The notes beneath the pieces were generated by a model. It was not told where the DNA came from. It made no database searches and saw only the letters and a list, made by a program, of their open reading frames with translations. The translations under genes were made by a program, and so were the position numbers. 42,134 nt of DNA from Sphingomonas sp. PP-CE-1A-559 (GTDB lineage: Bacteria > Pseudomonadota > Alphaproteobacteria > Sphingomonadales > Sphingomonadaceae): assembly GCF_004340965.1 (NCBI RefSeq), contig NZ_SLYA01000015.1:1-42134 (forward strand), read 5' to 3'. Positions 6,852 through 15,593 of this stretch are shown here, piece after piece. The stretch's first letter is position 1. Every line of letters starts with the position of its first letter.

Positions 6852-9239
6852 TTAAAAGCCTACGCGCGTGCGAATGCCGAAGTAGCGGCGCGAATTACGC
6901 GGCAGGAGCTGCGCCACGGCCTGGAAATTCGAGCTTCCGGTGTAGCCGAGCGATGTCGCGTATTCCTGGTCGAAGAGGTTGTTGACGAAGAGCGCTACGC
7001 GAAAGTTGCCATCCTTGCGGCCGTCGATACCGATGCTGCCGTTCACGACGCCGTAGGAGTCCTGATACGAGACCGGGCTTCCCAAAAGGTCGAGCTTGAC
7101 ACGGCTCTGGTGTGCGAATTCGGCAGTGACGAAACCGTCGAAAGGCAGAGAAGGCAGCGCGACGTCATAGGTCGCAGCGATGTTGTATTTGAACTTTGGT
7201 GAGTTCGCGAGCTGCGCACCGGACAGGTCCTGTAGGGTCGTGTTACCCGCGGGACGGCATCCCTGTGCGAGCGTCTGACCGCCGAAGCAGGGTGCGTTCG
7301 TAAAATCCCGAATTTTGGCGTCGGTATAGGCAGCAGACGCATCGATGCGCAGTGCTCGCGTCGGCTTGGCGGACAACTCAGCTTCGACGCCCTTGCTGCG
7401 CAGCTTGCCGACGTTGCTGAGCTGGGGGTTCACCGTACCGTCGGGCAGCGTGACCGCACCCTGAGCCTGGAAGTCCTTGAAGTCCGTCCAGAAGCCCGTG
7501 ACGTTCAACTGAACCTTGTTGTCGAGGAAACGGCTTTTCACGCCGATTTCGTATGCGTTGCTCGTTTCCGGACGAACCGGGTTCGCTGCTCGGGTCGGGT
7601 TGAAGCCCGTGCTGATATCGAAGCCCTGGCCTTTGTATCCGGTCGAGTAGGAGGCGTACGCCATCACCGCATCCGTCAGATCCTGTCGAACAGACACCTT
7701 GTACGTGACCTGGTTGTCGCTGTCGCGACCGCTGCATTGCGTGAGGCACGTGGCGTTGTTGGCTACGGGAACAGCCCCTGCAGTTACGTTCTGGAAAATT
7801 GCCCCGATCTTTTCACGATTGAAGCGGAGGCCACCGTCGATGTGGGTCGTGTCGGTCACGTCGTACGTTAGCTGACCGAAGGCAGCAAACGTCTCCGTCG
7901 ATGCGCTCGCATTCCAAGCAGTCGCCGCGTTCGGGCCTCGGTTCAGATCACGGGTCGTATCACCGTTCGCGTAGAAGAGCGCGAACAGGTAATCCAGCCT
8001 GCGGCTTCCCGACGACACAAGTCGAAGTTCCTGAGTGAAATTCTTTGCATGGAAGCTGGCGAGGGCGGCAGACCCGAACGGAAGTACGGTGCTCGCCGGA
8101 TTGGTCGGCACCAGAAGGGTTGGGGAGCCCAGCGTATCGAGGTCTTCGATAAACCGGAAGCGCCAGTCCTGATACGCCGTGATGGAAACCAGGTTCGCAC
8201 CACCAAGATCCAGCGTGGCCCGCCCGGTGAACATTGCCTGCTTGCTGCGATTCTCCGGCTCGGTGTCCAACCTGATGCGGTAGTTGGTATCGGAGGGCGT
8301 AATTCCGACAATCGAGTTCGCAACCGGCGCACCGAAGACAGTCGCACCGGGGTTCACGCTCCTGAAAGTCCGGACCTGGCCATCGGTCTTCGTATTCGTG
8401 TAGGTCCCGGTCAGCGCGATATTTAGATTGTTGACAGGGTCCAGGTCGACGCGGGCGCGGGCCCCATAGCTACGTTCGCCGTTTAGCTTGTTGCCGGTGT
8501 TGAGGTTCTTCACATAGCCGTCGCGGTCATCGTAGAAAGCGTTGAGCCGGAACCCAACGCCCTGCGCGACCGGTCCCGAAATCATTCCCTCGATGCGATA
8601 CTGATCATCCGTGGTAGCAACCGCCCCGACCGACCCCGTCAGCGTGGATGTCGGCCCCTGGGTTACGATATTGATGACGCCGGCAGACGCGTTCTTCCCG
8701 AACAAAGTTCCCTGGGGACCACGTAGGACCTCGAGCCGTGCAATATCGTTGAGACCCGAGAATGCCTGAGCCTGCTGAAGCAGTGCAACGTCATCGACGA
8801 CGATGGCCACGCTCGGCTCGATGCCGATGCTGAACGAGAAAGTACCGATACCGCGCAGATTGATACTGTTGCCGGTAGCGTTCGTATTTTCGGTGATTGT
8901 CAAGCTGGGCGACACGCGAGCAACGTCGGTAACAGCGACGACGCCGCGAGCCTCGAGTTGGTCTGCCGTAATAGCAGTGACGGCAACGGGAACGGACTGA
9001 AGGCTCTGCTCACGCTTCTGTGCCGTAACCACAATCTCTTCGAGGGAGCCGTTGTCCTGGGGCCCAGCTGCTTCCGAAGTGTTGGACCCCTGCTGCTGAC
9101 CTGGGGGCGCCAGTGGACTCGCGACCGGGCTGGTAGGGGAGGGAGGAGCCGGCGCGATCGCACCCGTCTGTGCGGCTGACGATAGAGGCGACATGGTGGC
9201 GATGGCGACCGATGCCAAAAGGACATGCTTCATCTGCAT
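6852..9239 (-). CDS. TonB-dependent outer-membrane receptor
   Basis: 795 residues from the ATG at 9239, chosen because GGGAGAG lies 7 bases upstream and the signal peptide MQMKHVLLASVAIATMSPLSSAAQ follows; the open frame reaches back to 9293. A proline/glutamine-rich linker precedes the TonB-box-like EEIVVTAQKREQSLQSVPVAV. The plug domain has SINLRGIG and EVLRGPQGTLFGKNASAGVINIVT. The rest is a 22-strand-type barrel ending in RRYFGIRTRVGF with the terminal aromatic needed for Bam-dependent insertion. It would import a ligand across the outer membrane using TonB/ExbBD energy. The GH3 enzyme and esterase downstream, and the uronate operon beyond the divergent regulator, suggest a glycoside or glucuronide ligand. 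Confidence 0.95.
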   Translation of the reverse strand: MQMKHVLLASVAIATMSPLSSAAQTGAIAPAPPSPTSPVASPLAPPGQQQGSNTSEAAGPQDNGSLEEIVVTAQKREQSLQSVPVAVTAITADQLEARGVVAVTDVARVSPSLTITENTNATGNSINLRGIGTFSFSIGIEPSVAIVVDDVALLQQAQAFSGLNDIARLEVLRGPQGTLFGKNASAGVINIVTQGPTSTLTGSVGAVATTDDQYRIEGMISGPVAQGVGFRLNAFYDDRDGYVKNLNTGNKLNGERSYGARARVDLDPVNNLNIALTGTYTNTKTDGQVRTFRSVNPGATVFGAPVANSIVGITPSDTNYRIRLDTEPENRSKQAMFTGRATLDLGGANLVSITAYQDWRFRFIEDLDTLGSPTLLVPTNPASTVLPFGSAALASFHAKNFTQELRLVSSGSRRLDYLFALFYANGDTTRDLNRGPNAATAWNASASTETFAAFGQLTYDVTDTTHIDGGLRFNREKIGAIFQNVTAGAVPVANNATCLTQCSGRDSDNQVTYKVSVRQDLTDAVMAYASYSTGYKGQGFDISTGFNPTRAANPVRPETSNAYEIGVKSRFLDNKVQLNVTGFWTDFKDFQAQGAVTLPDGTVNPQLSNVGKLRSKGVEAELSAKPTRALRIDASAAYTDAKIRDFTNAPCFGGQTLAQGCRPAGNTTLQDLSGAQLANSPKFKYNIAATYDVALPSLPFDGFVTAEFAHQSRVKLDLLGSPVSYQDSYGVVNGSIGIDGRKDGNFRVALFVNNLFDQEYATSLGYTGSSNFQAVAQLLPRNSRRYFGIRTRVGF

Positions 9240-9399
9240 TATATCTCTCCCTGAGGTCAGCCTTGTACCCCGGCTGATTTTCTGCCTGACCAATTCCAGA
9301 AACCTATTTGCGAGTCAATCACTATCTAAAGAGGTGTTGAAAGTACCCGGTGGTCCTATCGCCTAGCCACTACGTAGCTCTAGCGTTTCTGTTGGCTGC

Positions 9400-9414
9400 A
9401 TTGGTAAGATCAAT
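9400..9414. promoter_or_regulatory. Candidate FadR-type operator
   Basis: An imperfect palindrome ATTGGT-AAG-ATCAAT lies between the divergent TonB receptor (start 9239) and the FadR-family gene (start 9573). A related sequence, ACTGGT-AAG-GCCGGT, lies before the GH2 operon at 10387. Uronate regulators of the GntR/FadR family bind short dyads containing TTGG and CCAA, so this is a plausible site for the adjacent regulator. Otherwise the 333-base gap 9240-9572 holds AT-rich promoter-like DNA. A looser TGGT-N9-ACCA dyad is at 9540-9556. Confidence 0.35.
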
Positions 9415-9572
9415 CGTATCGTCAAAATGTTTCGCCTCGGTATCTCAGTTTGCCTTGGCACAACTCCAAGAACGAAACCCGGCGGCGAGGTCGACCTAAA
9501 ACGGCACGGCGTAGTAGATTGACGGTAAAAATATGATATTGGTCAGTCAGCTACCACCTAGAGTGAACTATT

Positions 9573-10352
9573 ATGGCCACGCGTTTGAATCCCGTATCCG
9601 CCCCTGCGGCAGCAAATAGCGAGCGGCTATACCAACGCCTTGCTCGCCTTCTGATTGATGACATGGTCGCAGGGCGGTACACGGTTGGTGACAGGCTCCC
9701 CGCCGAACGTGAGCTCTCAATCGAGCATAATGTAAGTCGTCCTGCTGTTCGTGAGGCCCTCATTGCGCTTGAAGTGCAAGGTTTCATCGAGGTTCGAGTG
9801 GGGTCGGGAGCTTTCATCCTACGCCTTCCAGGCGACAGTGATGATCGCCCGGATTTTGCGATAACTGCCTTTGAGTTGACTGAGGCTCGGATAGTTTTTG
9901 AGGGTGAGGCTGCGGCCCTGGCGGCAGTACATATTACTGACATAGAATTGGATGAACTGACACATCTCGTTGATCAGATGGCAACCGCAGCATTTGATAA
10001 CGCTGAGGTCGCTGACCGTGCATTCCATTTTCTCATTGCAAAAGCGACTCGCAACAAAGCCATTCAAATGACAATCGAGGAGTTTTGGCGGGTCCGTTCC
10101 ACATCTCCCGCCTGTACCCTTCTACATAATAAGGCGAGAACGGCGAACGTGCGTCCAGTGGTTGAGGAGCACCGGGTTATACTAGCGGCATTGCGTTCTA
10201 GAGATAGCATTGCTGCTCGCTCGGCCATGCGAACTCATCTTACTGCTGTTATGGATCACCTTTTGTTTGCAACTGAAGAACGCGCGGTCGAGGAAGCGCG
10301 GAAGGCTGTGGCATCTACCCGAGCGCGATACCGCCTAGCGGCTCAGACTTAA
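9573..10352 (+). CDS. GntR/FadR-family transcriptional regulator
   Basis: 259 residues. An N-terminal winged helix-turn-helix (about 15-80: LARLLIDDMVAGRYTVGDRL, PAERELSIEHNVSRPAVREAL) is of the GntR type. A C-terminal all-helical FCD ligand domain (about 95-235) includes TEARIVFEGEAAALAA, FHFLIAKATRNK and VEEHRVILAALRSRD, with the histidines and acidic residues that usually bind a metal and an acid ligand. UxuR/ExuR-type members of this family sense hexuronates or aldonates. Its place directly upstream of the GH2-uxu operon and divergent from the TonB receptor makes it the likely repressor of both. Its codon use is visibly AT-richer than the operon that follows, which hints at a separate origin. 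Confidence 0.93.
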   Translation: MATRLNPVSAPAAANSERLYQRLARLLIDDMVAGRYTVGDRLPAERELSIEHNVSRPAVREALIALEVQGFIEVRVGSGAFILRLPGDSDDRPDFAITAFELTEARIVFEGEAAALAAVHITDIELDELTHLVDQMATAAFDNAEVADRAFHFLIAKATRNKAIQMTIEEFWRVRSTSPACTLLHNKARTANVRPVVEEHRVILAALRSRDSIAARSAMRTHLTAVMDHLLFATEERAVEEARKAVASTRARYRLAAQT

Positions 10353-10386
10353 TATGACTGCTCGGTTGCGACGATAGGTTAAACGG

Positions 10387-10401
10387 ACTGGTAAGGCCGG
10401 T
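10387..10401. promoter_or_regulatory. Candidate FadR-type operator before GH2 operon
   Basis: ACTGGT-AAG-GCCGGT shares the TGGTAAG core and the palindromic pattern of the site at 9400-9414. It ends 37 bases before the GH2 start codon, in the only gap of this operon. A strong ribosome site (GGGAGAGGG, 10428-10436) follows immediately before the ATG at 10439. The operator role is inferred from two sites only. Confidence 0.35.
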
Positions 10402-10438
10402 TGGTTGATGCTATTTCCCAAAAAAAGGGAGAGGGTAG

Positions 10439-13132
10439 ATGACCCGTCGTTTTGCAACGTTAGCTGCGGCAACTGTGATGCTGGCAGGTATTCCGTTAGC
10501 GCCGAGTTGGGCCCAGGCGTCCGGCGGTGTTCCGCAGTCCAAGAGTTCTCGCGCCGCGAAGGTTCTTGATGATGGTTGGCGTTTCCGCCAAGGGGGCGAG
10601 CCGGCAAATGTCACGGACAACGGCTTCGACGACTCTGCGTGGCAGACCGTATCGGTCCCGCACACGTGGAACCGCGTCGGGTTCTACCGGCCTGATCCCG
10701 CGACCCACATCCACCGTGCTGAGACGGTCGACAAGACGCAGGGCTTGGGTTGGTATCGGCAACGCTTCACCGTCCCCGCCGAAATGCGGGGCAAGAGCAT
10801 CTGGCTCGAGTTCGATGCCGCCAGCCGCATCGCCAGCGTCTGGCTGAACGGCAAGAAGCTGGGAGATCATGCAGGTGGCTTCTCCCGCTTCCGCCTGGAC
10901 GCCAGCAAGGCGCTCGTACCTACCGGCGAAAACATACTGGTCGTGCGAACCGACAATACCGCGCCGGGGGGCAAAGATGCCACGACCGCCGACGTACTGC
11001 CGTTGACGGGCGACTTCTTCGTCCATGGCGGATTATACCGCCCCGTACGGTTGATCGCGGTCGATCCGATCCACGTCGATCTCGCGGATTTCGGCGGTTC
11101 CGGCATTTTCGCGACGACGGCCGGTGCCACGGCCAACCAGGCCAGGATCGACGTACGAACGCGAATCACCAACACGGCTGCTCGCGCCGCGGCGGCACGT
11201 GTGACCGTAGGCCTGATCGATGCCGAGGGACGAAGCGTCGCAACCGCACAGTCTTCGTTGAAGCTGGCGGGTGCGGCCACGCAGGAGGCGGCGATCGGTC
11301 TTGACGTTGCCAATCCGCATCTGTGGCAGGGCGTTGACGATCCGTATCTCTACACGCTGTCGGTCGCCGTCTTTGATACACGAGGGCGATTGCTTGACGA
11401 AGTTCGCCAGCCGTTCGGTATCCGGACGATCCGTATCGATCCCGATAAGGGCTTGTTTCTCAACGACAAGCATGTCCAGCTGCGCGGGGTCGGTTACCAT
11501 CAGGACCGCGAAGGCAAGGGCTGGGCGATCACACCCGCCGACGTTGCCGCGGATGTCGCGATCATGCGCGAGATGGGCGTAAATGCCATTCGCCTGACCC
11601 ATTATCAGCACGGGCAGACGATCCATGACCTTGCCGACCGGAACGGCATTCTGGTGTGGGATGAAATCCCGTTGGTCTCCGCGTGGACCCGGCGCGGCGA
11701 ACTGGAGCCACGCGCCGCACTCGTCCAGAACGCTCGGCAGCAAATGCGCGAGCTGATCCGCCAGAACGGCAACCACGCGTCTGTCGTGACCTGGGGGATC
11801 GCAAACGAAGTCGATTTCGGCAATTCTTTCCCGGCTTTTCTGACAGGCTATCCCGATGGCAAGACGCCCGACCCGATGCCGTTGTTGAAAACGGTGCAGG
11901 AGATCGCTCATGCCGAGGATCCGAGCCGACGCACGGCGCTGGCGACTTGTTGCGAAGGGCGGCTGTTCGATGACGGCGTTGCTATCCCGACGACCGCGGA
12001 GGCCGCCGATCTTGGCGGGGCAAACCGCTATTTCGGTTGGTATTTCGGCGTGCCGGGCGACCTCGGGCCGCATCTTGACGCGCTGCATGCCAAGCGGCCG
12101 CAACAGCCGCTTTCGGTGACCGAGTACGGCGCCGGTGGCGCTACCAGCATTCATACCGACGACGTCCTTGGCGGGCCGATCGATTCGCGCGGCGTCATCC
12201 AGCCGGAGGAATATGAGAGCTACATTCACGAGGAGGCGTGGAAAGCCTTGAAGGCTCGCCCGTATCTCTGGGGTACGTTCCTGTGGAACTCGTTCGATTT
12301 CGCCACCACCATTCGTGCCGAGGGTGATGCGCAGGACATCAATACCAAGGGTCTGGTCACCTACGATCGCGCTATCCGCAAGGATGCGTATTATTTCTAC
12401 AAGGCCAACTGGAGCACGGCGCCGACCGTCCATATCAACGGGCGGCGCTACGCAGATCGCGCCTATCCGGTCACCGACGTGCGCGTGTACAGCAATGCGC
12501 CTTCGACCGAGCTACTGCTGAACGGACGTTCGCTCGGTATCCGTGCAGACTGCCCGGATCGCGTCTGCGTGTGGCGTGACGTCACCCTCGCCGTGGGGAG
12601 TAATACGGTGTCGGCGCGTGGCGGTACCGTTGAGGATCACGTGACTTGGACAGTATCCGATGACGTAGCCAAAAATGTGAGGATCGACGCAGGTGCGATC
12701 GTTGCGGCTAAAGCAAGCAGACGGTTTGGATCTGATGCCTACTTTACCGGTGGTAAGGCCGGTACGCTGACCAAGCCAGCTGAGTATGGTAAGCCAGCCG
12801 TGGCTGCCGTGATAGCCGGTACGAACGACGTTGGCATCGTTGCGACTTACCGCGAAGGGCGCTTTAGTTACGCCATACCGCTCGCCGACGGACTCTACAC
12901 GGTGACGTTGACCTTCGTCGAACCGACGCTTGCGGCGGGCGCGCGCGTGTTCGACATCTCCGCCAACGGCAAGACGATCGTCAAGGCGGTGGACATAGCC
13001 CGCGAGGCGGGTGGGCCGGCCAAGGCGTTGAGCCGGAGTGCGTCCGTCGTCGTGCGCGGCGGCAAGCTTAATCTGGCATTCGTCCCCCGCAAGGGCGACG
13101 CGATCGTCTCGGCAATCGAGATCGCGCGATGA
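10439..13132 (+). CDS. GH2 glycoside hydrolase (beta-glucuronidase/galactosidase type)
   Basis: 897 residues with a signal peptide ending in PSWAQA, so periplasmic. Domains in order: a jelly-roll sugar-binding domain (about 40-205; WYRQRF, VWLNGKKLG), an immunoglobulin-like domain (about 210-330), a TIM barrel (about 335-650) with the acid/base Glu457 in WGIANEVDFG and the nucleophile Glu562 in SVTEYGAGG, then a beta domain and a malectin-like C-terminal module (about 780-895; VFDISANGKTIV). The family covers beta-galactosidase, beta-glucuronidase and related exo-enzymes. As first gene of an operon for glucuronate breakdown, it most likely releases a terminal glucuronic acid or a sugar next to it. 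Its substrate cannot be fixed from sequence. The stop overlaps the next start (ATGA). Confidence 0.9.
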   Translation: MTRRFATLAAATVMLAGIPLAPSWAQASGGVPQSKSSRAAKVLDDGWRFRQGGEPANVTDNGFDDSAWQTVSVPHTWNRVGFYRPDPATHIHRAETVDKTQGLGWYRQRFTVPAEMRGKSIWLEFDAASRIASVWLNGKKLGDHAGGFSRFRLDASKALVPTGENILVVRTDNTAPGGKDATTADVLPLTGDFFVHGGLYRPVRLIAVDPIHVDLADFGGSGIFATTAGATANQARIDVRTRITNTAARAAAARVTVGLIDAEGRSVATAQSSLKLAGAATQEAAIGLDVANPHLWQGVDDPYLYTLSVAVFDTRGRLLDEVRQPFGIRTIRIDPDKGLFLNDKHVQLRGVGYHQDREGKGWAITPADVAADVAIMREMGVNAIRLTHYQHGQTIHDLADRNGILVWDEIPLVSAWTRRGELEPRAALVQNARQQMRELIRQNGNHASVVTWGIANEVDFGNSFPAFLTGYPDGKTPDPMPLLKTVQEIAHAEDPSRRTALATCCEGRLFDDGVAIPTTAEAADLGGANRYFGWYFGVPGDLGPHLDALHAKRPQQPLSVTEYGAGGATSIHTDDVLGGPIDSRGVIQPEEYESYIHEEAWKALKARPYLWGTFLWNSFDFATTIRAEGDAQDINTKGLVTYDRAIRKDAYYFYKANWSTAPTVHINGRRYADRAYPVTDVRVYSNAPSTELLLNGRSLGIRADCPDRVCVWRDVTLAVGSNTVSARGGTVEDHVTWTVSDDVAKNVRIDAGAIVAAKASRRFGSDAYFTGGKAGTLTKPAEYGKPAVAAVIAGTNDVGIVATYREGRFSYAIPLADGLYTVTLTFVEPTLAAGARVFDISANGKTIVKAVDIAREAGGPAKALSRSASVVVRGGKLNLAFVPRKGDAIVSAIEIAR

Positions 13133-14415
13133 GCAACGGCCACCGAGTGTGGCGCGACATACCACTGAGGTGGCGGCTGATCGGGCTGGTCACGCTGGGT
13201 ACGATCCTTAACTATCTCGCGCGCTCGACGCTGTCGGTCGCGGCGCCGCAGTTGAAGACCGAATTCGGCATGACCACGGAGGATTACAGCTGGGTCGTGC
13301 TCGCGTTCCAGGCGAGCTACACGGTCATGCAGACCGTTGCCGGCGGCGTGCTCGACGCGCTCGGCACGCGGCTCGGTTTCTTTCTGTTCGCTGTCGGCTG
13401 GGCTCTGGCTAATATGGCGCATGCATTGGCGACCGGCTGGCCAAGCCTCGCGCTGTTCCGCGCCTTGCTAGGCGCCAGCGAGGCGGCTGCGATCCCGGCC
13501 GGTGCCAAGACCGTGTCCGAATGGTTCCCCCCGCGCGAACGCCCGCTGGCGACCAGCGTATTTCAGATGGGCACCAGCGTCGGCAACATGATTGCACCGC
13601 CGCTGGTCGCGTTCTGTATCCTGGCGTGGAATTGGCAAGCCGCGTTCATCGTTACCGGCGCGCTGAGCCTCGTTTGGGCTGGCCTGTGGTATTGGAGCTA
13701 TCGCAGCCCGGCGGATCACCCGGCACTGACGGACGTCGACCGTGCGGCGATGACCGCAGCACGCGAAGAGGATGTCGGTGCCAAGCCAGCAACGCGCAAG
13801 GACCTGCTGAAGAGCCGCGCCTTCTGGGGGATCGCGGTACCGCGTTTCCTAGCCGAGCCGGCGTGGCAGACGTTCAACTTCTTCATACCCTTGTATCTCG
13901 TCTCGGTGTGGAAGCTTGATCTTAAGAGCATCGCGTTATGGGCATGGATGCCATTCCTTGCCGCAGATTTCGGCAGCTTGGCGGCTGGCATGCTTCCCGG
14001 CTGGCTGATGAAGCGCGGCGTGCCGATGGTCGCGTCGCGCAAGATCACGATGACCGTCGGGGCGCTTTGCATGATCGGTCCGGCTTGCATCGGGCTGGCG
14101 GGATCGCCGGGTGTCGCGATCCTGCTGTTCTGCATCGGCGGCTTTGCCCACCAGATGCTGAGCGGCGCGCTGATCACCTTATGCGCGGACATGTTCGACA
14201 GCCGCACCGTGGGCACTGCAAGCGGCATGGCGGGGACATCCGCCTGGGTCGGCGGGATGCTGTTCACGCTGCTGATCGGGCAAAGCGCCGATGCTTGGGG
14301 GTATGATCCGCTGTTCGCAGCATTGGCGGCGCTCGATCTGCTGGCGGCGGGTGTTTTGTGGAGCCTGTTGCGCGCGACGCCGCGCACGGCTCGGGTTACT
14401 CAGGAAGGCGAATAA
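13129..14415 (+). CDS. exuT: MFS hexuronate transporter, ExuT-like
   Basis: 428 residues with about twelve hydrophobic helices, of the anion:cation symporter branch of the major facilitator superfamily. Diagnostic stretches are LNYLARSTLSVAAPQLKTEF, the first-loop motif GGVLDALGTRLGFF, and the family segment GASEAAAIPAGAKTVSEWFP followed by RERPLATSVFQMGTSVG. ExuT-type members take up glucuronate or galacturonate with protons across the inner membrane. It overlaps the GH2 gene by four bases (ATGA) and ends two bases before the uxuA GTG, so it is translationally linked to both. Its role is to bring the uronate released in the periplasm into the cytoplasm. Confidence 0.93.
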   Translation: MSNGHRVWRDIPLRWRLIGLVTLGTILNYLARSTLSVAAPQLKTEFGMTTEDYSWVVLAFQASYTVMQTVAGGVLDALGTRLGFFLFAVGWALANMAHALATGWPSLALFRALLGASEAAAIPAGAKTVSEWFPPRERPLATSVFQMGTSVGNMIAPPLVAFCILAWNWQAAFIVTGALSLVWAGLWYWSYRSPADHPALTDVDRAAMTAAREEDVGAKPATRKDLLKSRAFWGIAVPRFLAEPAWQTFNFFIPLYLVSVWKLDLKSIALWAWMPFLAADFGSLAAGMLPGWLMKRGVPMVASRKITMTVGALCMIGPACIGLAGSPGVAILLFCIGGFAHQMLSGALITLCADMFDSRTVGTASGMAGTSAWVGGMLFTLLIGQSADAWGYDPLFAALAALDLLAAGVLWSLLRATPRTARVTQEGE

Positions 14416-14417
14416 GC

Positions 14418-15593
14418 GTGTTGATGACACAGACTATGCGGTGGTTCGGGCCGAACGATCCAGTGCGACTGCGCGACATCCGTCAGGCAGGTGCGACCGA
14501 GGTCGTGACCGCGCTGCACGAAGTGCCAAACGGCGCTGTTTGGACGCTGGAGGCAATTGCCGCGCGGAAATCCCAGGTGCGAGCGGTAGGGCTCGACTGG
14601 ACGGTGGTCGAGAGCCTGCCGGTAGACGAGGCGCTGAAGACCCGGTCGGGCGACTGGGACAGGCTAATCGACCATTACTGCCAGAGCCTGCGCAACCTGG
14701 CGGCATGTGGCGTTCGCGTCGTCACCTATAATTTCATGCCGTTGCTCGACTGGACGCGGACCGATCTTGCTTGGGAACTGCCAGATGGCGCCCGCGCGCT
14801 CCGCTTCGAGGCGGTCGCGGTTGCGGCGTATGACCTGTTCATCTTACGTCGCCCCGGTGCAGCCGACGATTATGACGTCGCGACGCAGTCAGCGGCCGAA
14901 GCGCGCTACGCGGCGATGGACGATGACGCACGCGCGACGCTCGAACGGACCATCATCGCCGGGCTTCCGGGTAGCGAGGAAGGGTTTACGTCGCCGCAAT
15001 TTCTCCGTGCGATTGACACCTATGCGGGCATCGATGCATCGACGTTGCGCGACAACCATGTCGCGTTCCTCCAGGCAGTATGCCCGGTTGCGGACGAGCT
15101 TGGCATGCAGCTGGTGGTCCATCCCGACGATCCGCCATTCCCGATCTTCGGCCTGCCCCGGGTGGTCAGCACCGAGGCGGATGTTGCCAATCTGTTCGCG
15201 CGTGTCCCCAGCGCCTCGAACGGCCTGTGCCTGTGCACCGGCTCCTTCGGCGTGCGGGCCGACAACGACCTGCCGGGCATGGTCGACCGGCTGGGGTCGC
15301 GGATAGGCTTCCTGCATCTGCGATCGGTCCAACGTGAGCCACTAGGTGCATTTCACGAGGCGGAGCATCTTGGCGGGGATGCGCAAATGGCGGCAGTGAT
15401 CGCCGCAGTCCACAACCTGTCGGTCCGTGAGGGGCGGAGCATTCCGATGCGGCCAGACCACGGCCATCAGATTCTCGACGACCTCAATCGTACGACCAAT
15501 CCGGGCTATTCTCTGCTCGGCCGGATGCGCGGGCTTGCCGAACTTCGCGGCCTCGAACGCGGCATCGCGCATGCGACGGGACTTTCGGCATGA
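14418..15593 (+). CDS. uxuA: Mannonate dehydratase
   Basis: UxuA-family D-mannonate dehydratase, about 391 residues against 394 in E. coli. It removes water from D-mannonate to give 2-keto-3-deoxygluconate and is metal-dependent. The N-terminus reads MTQTMRWFGPNDPV. Later motifs include MQLVVHPDDPPFPIFGLPRV, GFLHLRSVQRE and the C-terminal RPDHGHQILDDL, which carries metal and catalytic residues. The start is uncertain: GTG at 14418 is 9 bases from AGGAAGG and is favoured, while the ATG at 14424 is the conventional choice. A longer frame from 14358 lies inside exuT and is unlikely. The stop overlaps uxaC (ATGA). Confidence 0.95.
   Translation: MLMTQTMRWFGPNDPVRLRDIRQAGATEVVTALHEVPNGAVWTLEAIAARKSQVRAVGLDWTVVESLPVDEALKTRSGDWDRLIDHYCQSLRNLAACGVRVVTYNFMPLLDWTRTDLAWELPDGARALRFEAVAVAAYDLFILRRPGAADDYDVATQSAAEARYAAMDDDARATLERTIIAGLPGSEEGFTSPQFLRAIDTYAGIDASTLRDNHVAFLQAVCPVADELGMQLVVHPDDPPFPIFGLPRVVSTEADVANLFARVPSASNGLCLCTGSFGVRADNDLPGMVDRLGSRIGFLHLRSVQREPLGAFHEAEHLGGDAQMAAVIAAVHNLSVREGRSIPMRPDHGHQILDDLNRTTNPGYSLLGRMRGLAELRGLERGIAHATGLSA

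Noticed and set aside
11033..12433. 466-codon open frame on the minus strand
   Set aside because: It lies antisense to the GH2 gene, whose domains and catalytic residues are clear; the translation has no family features. Long antisense frames are common in GC-rich genes.
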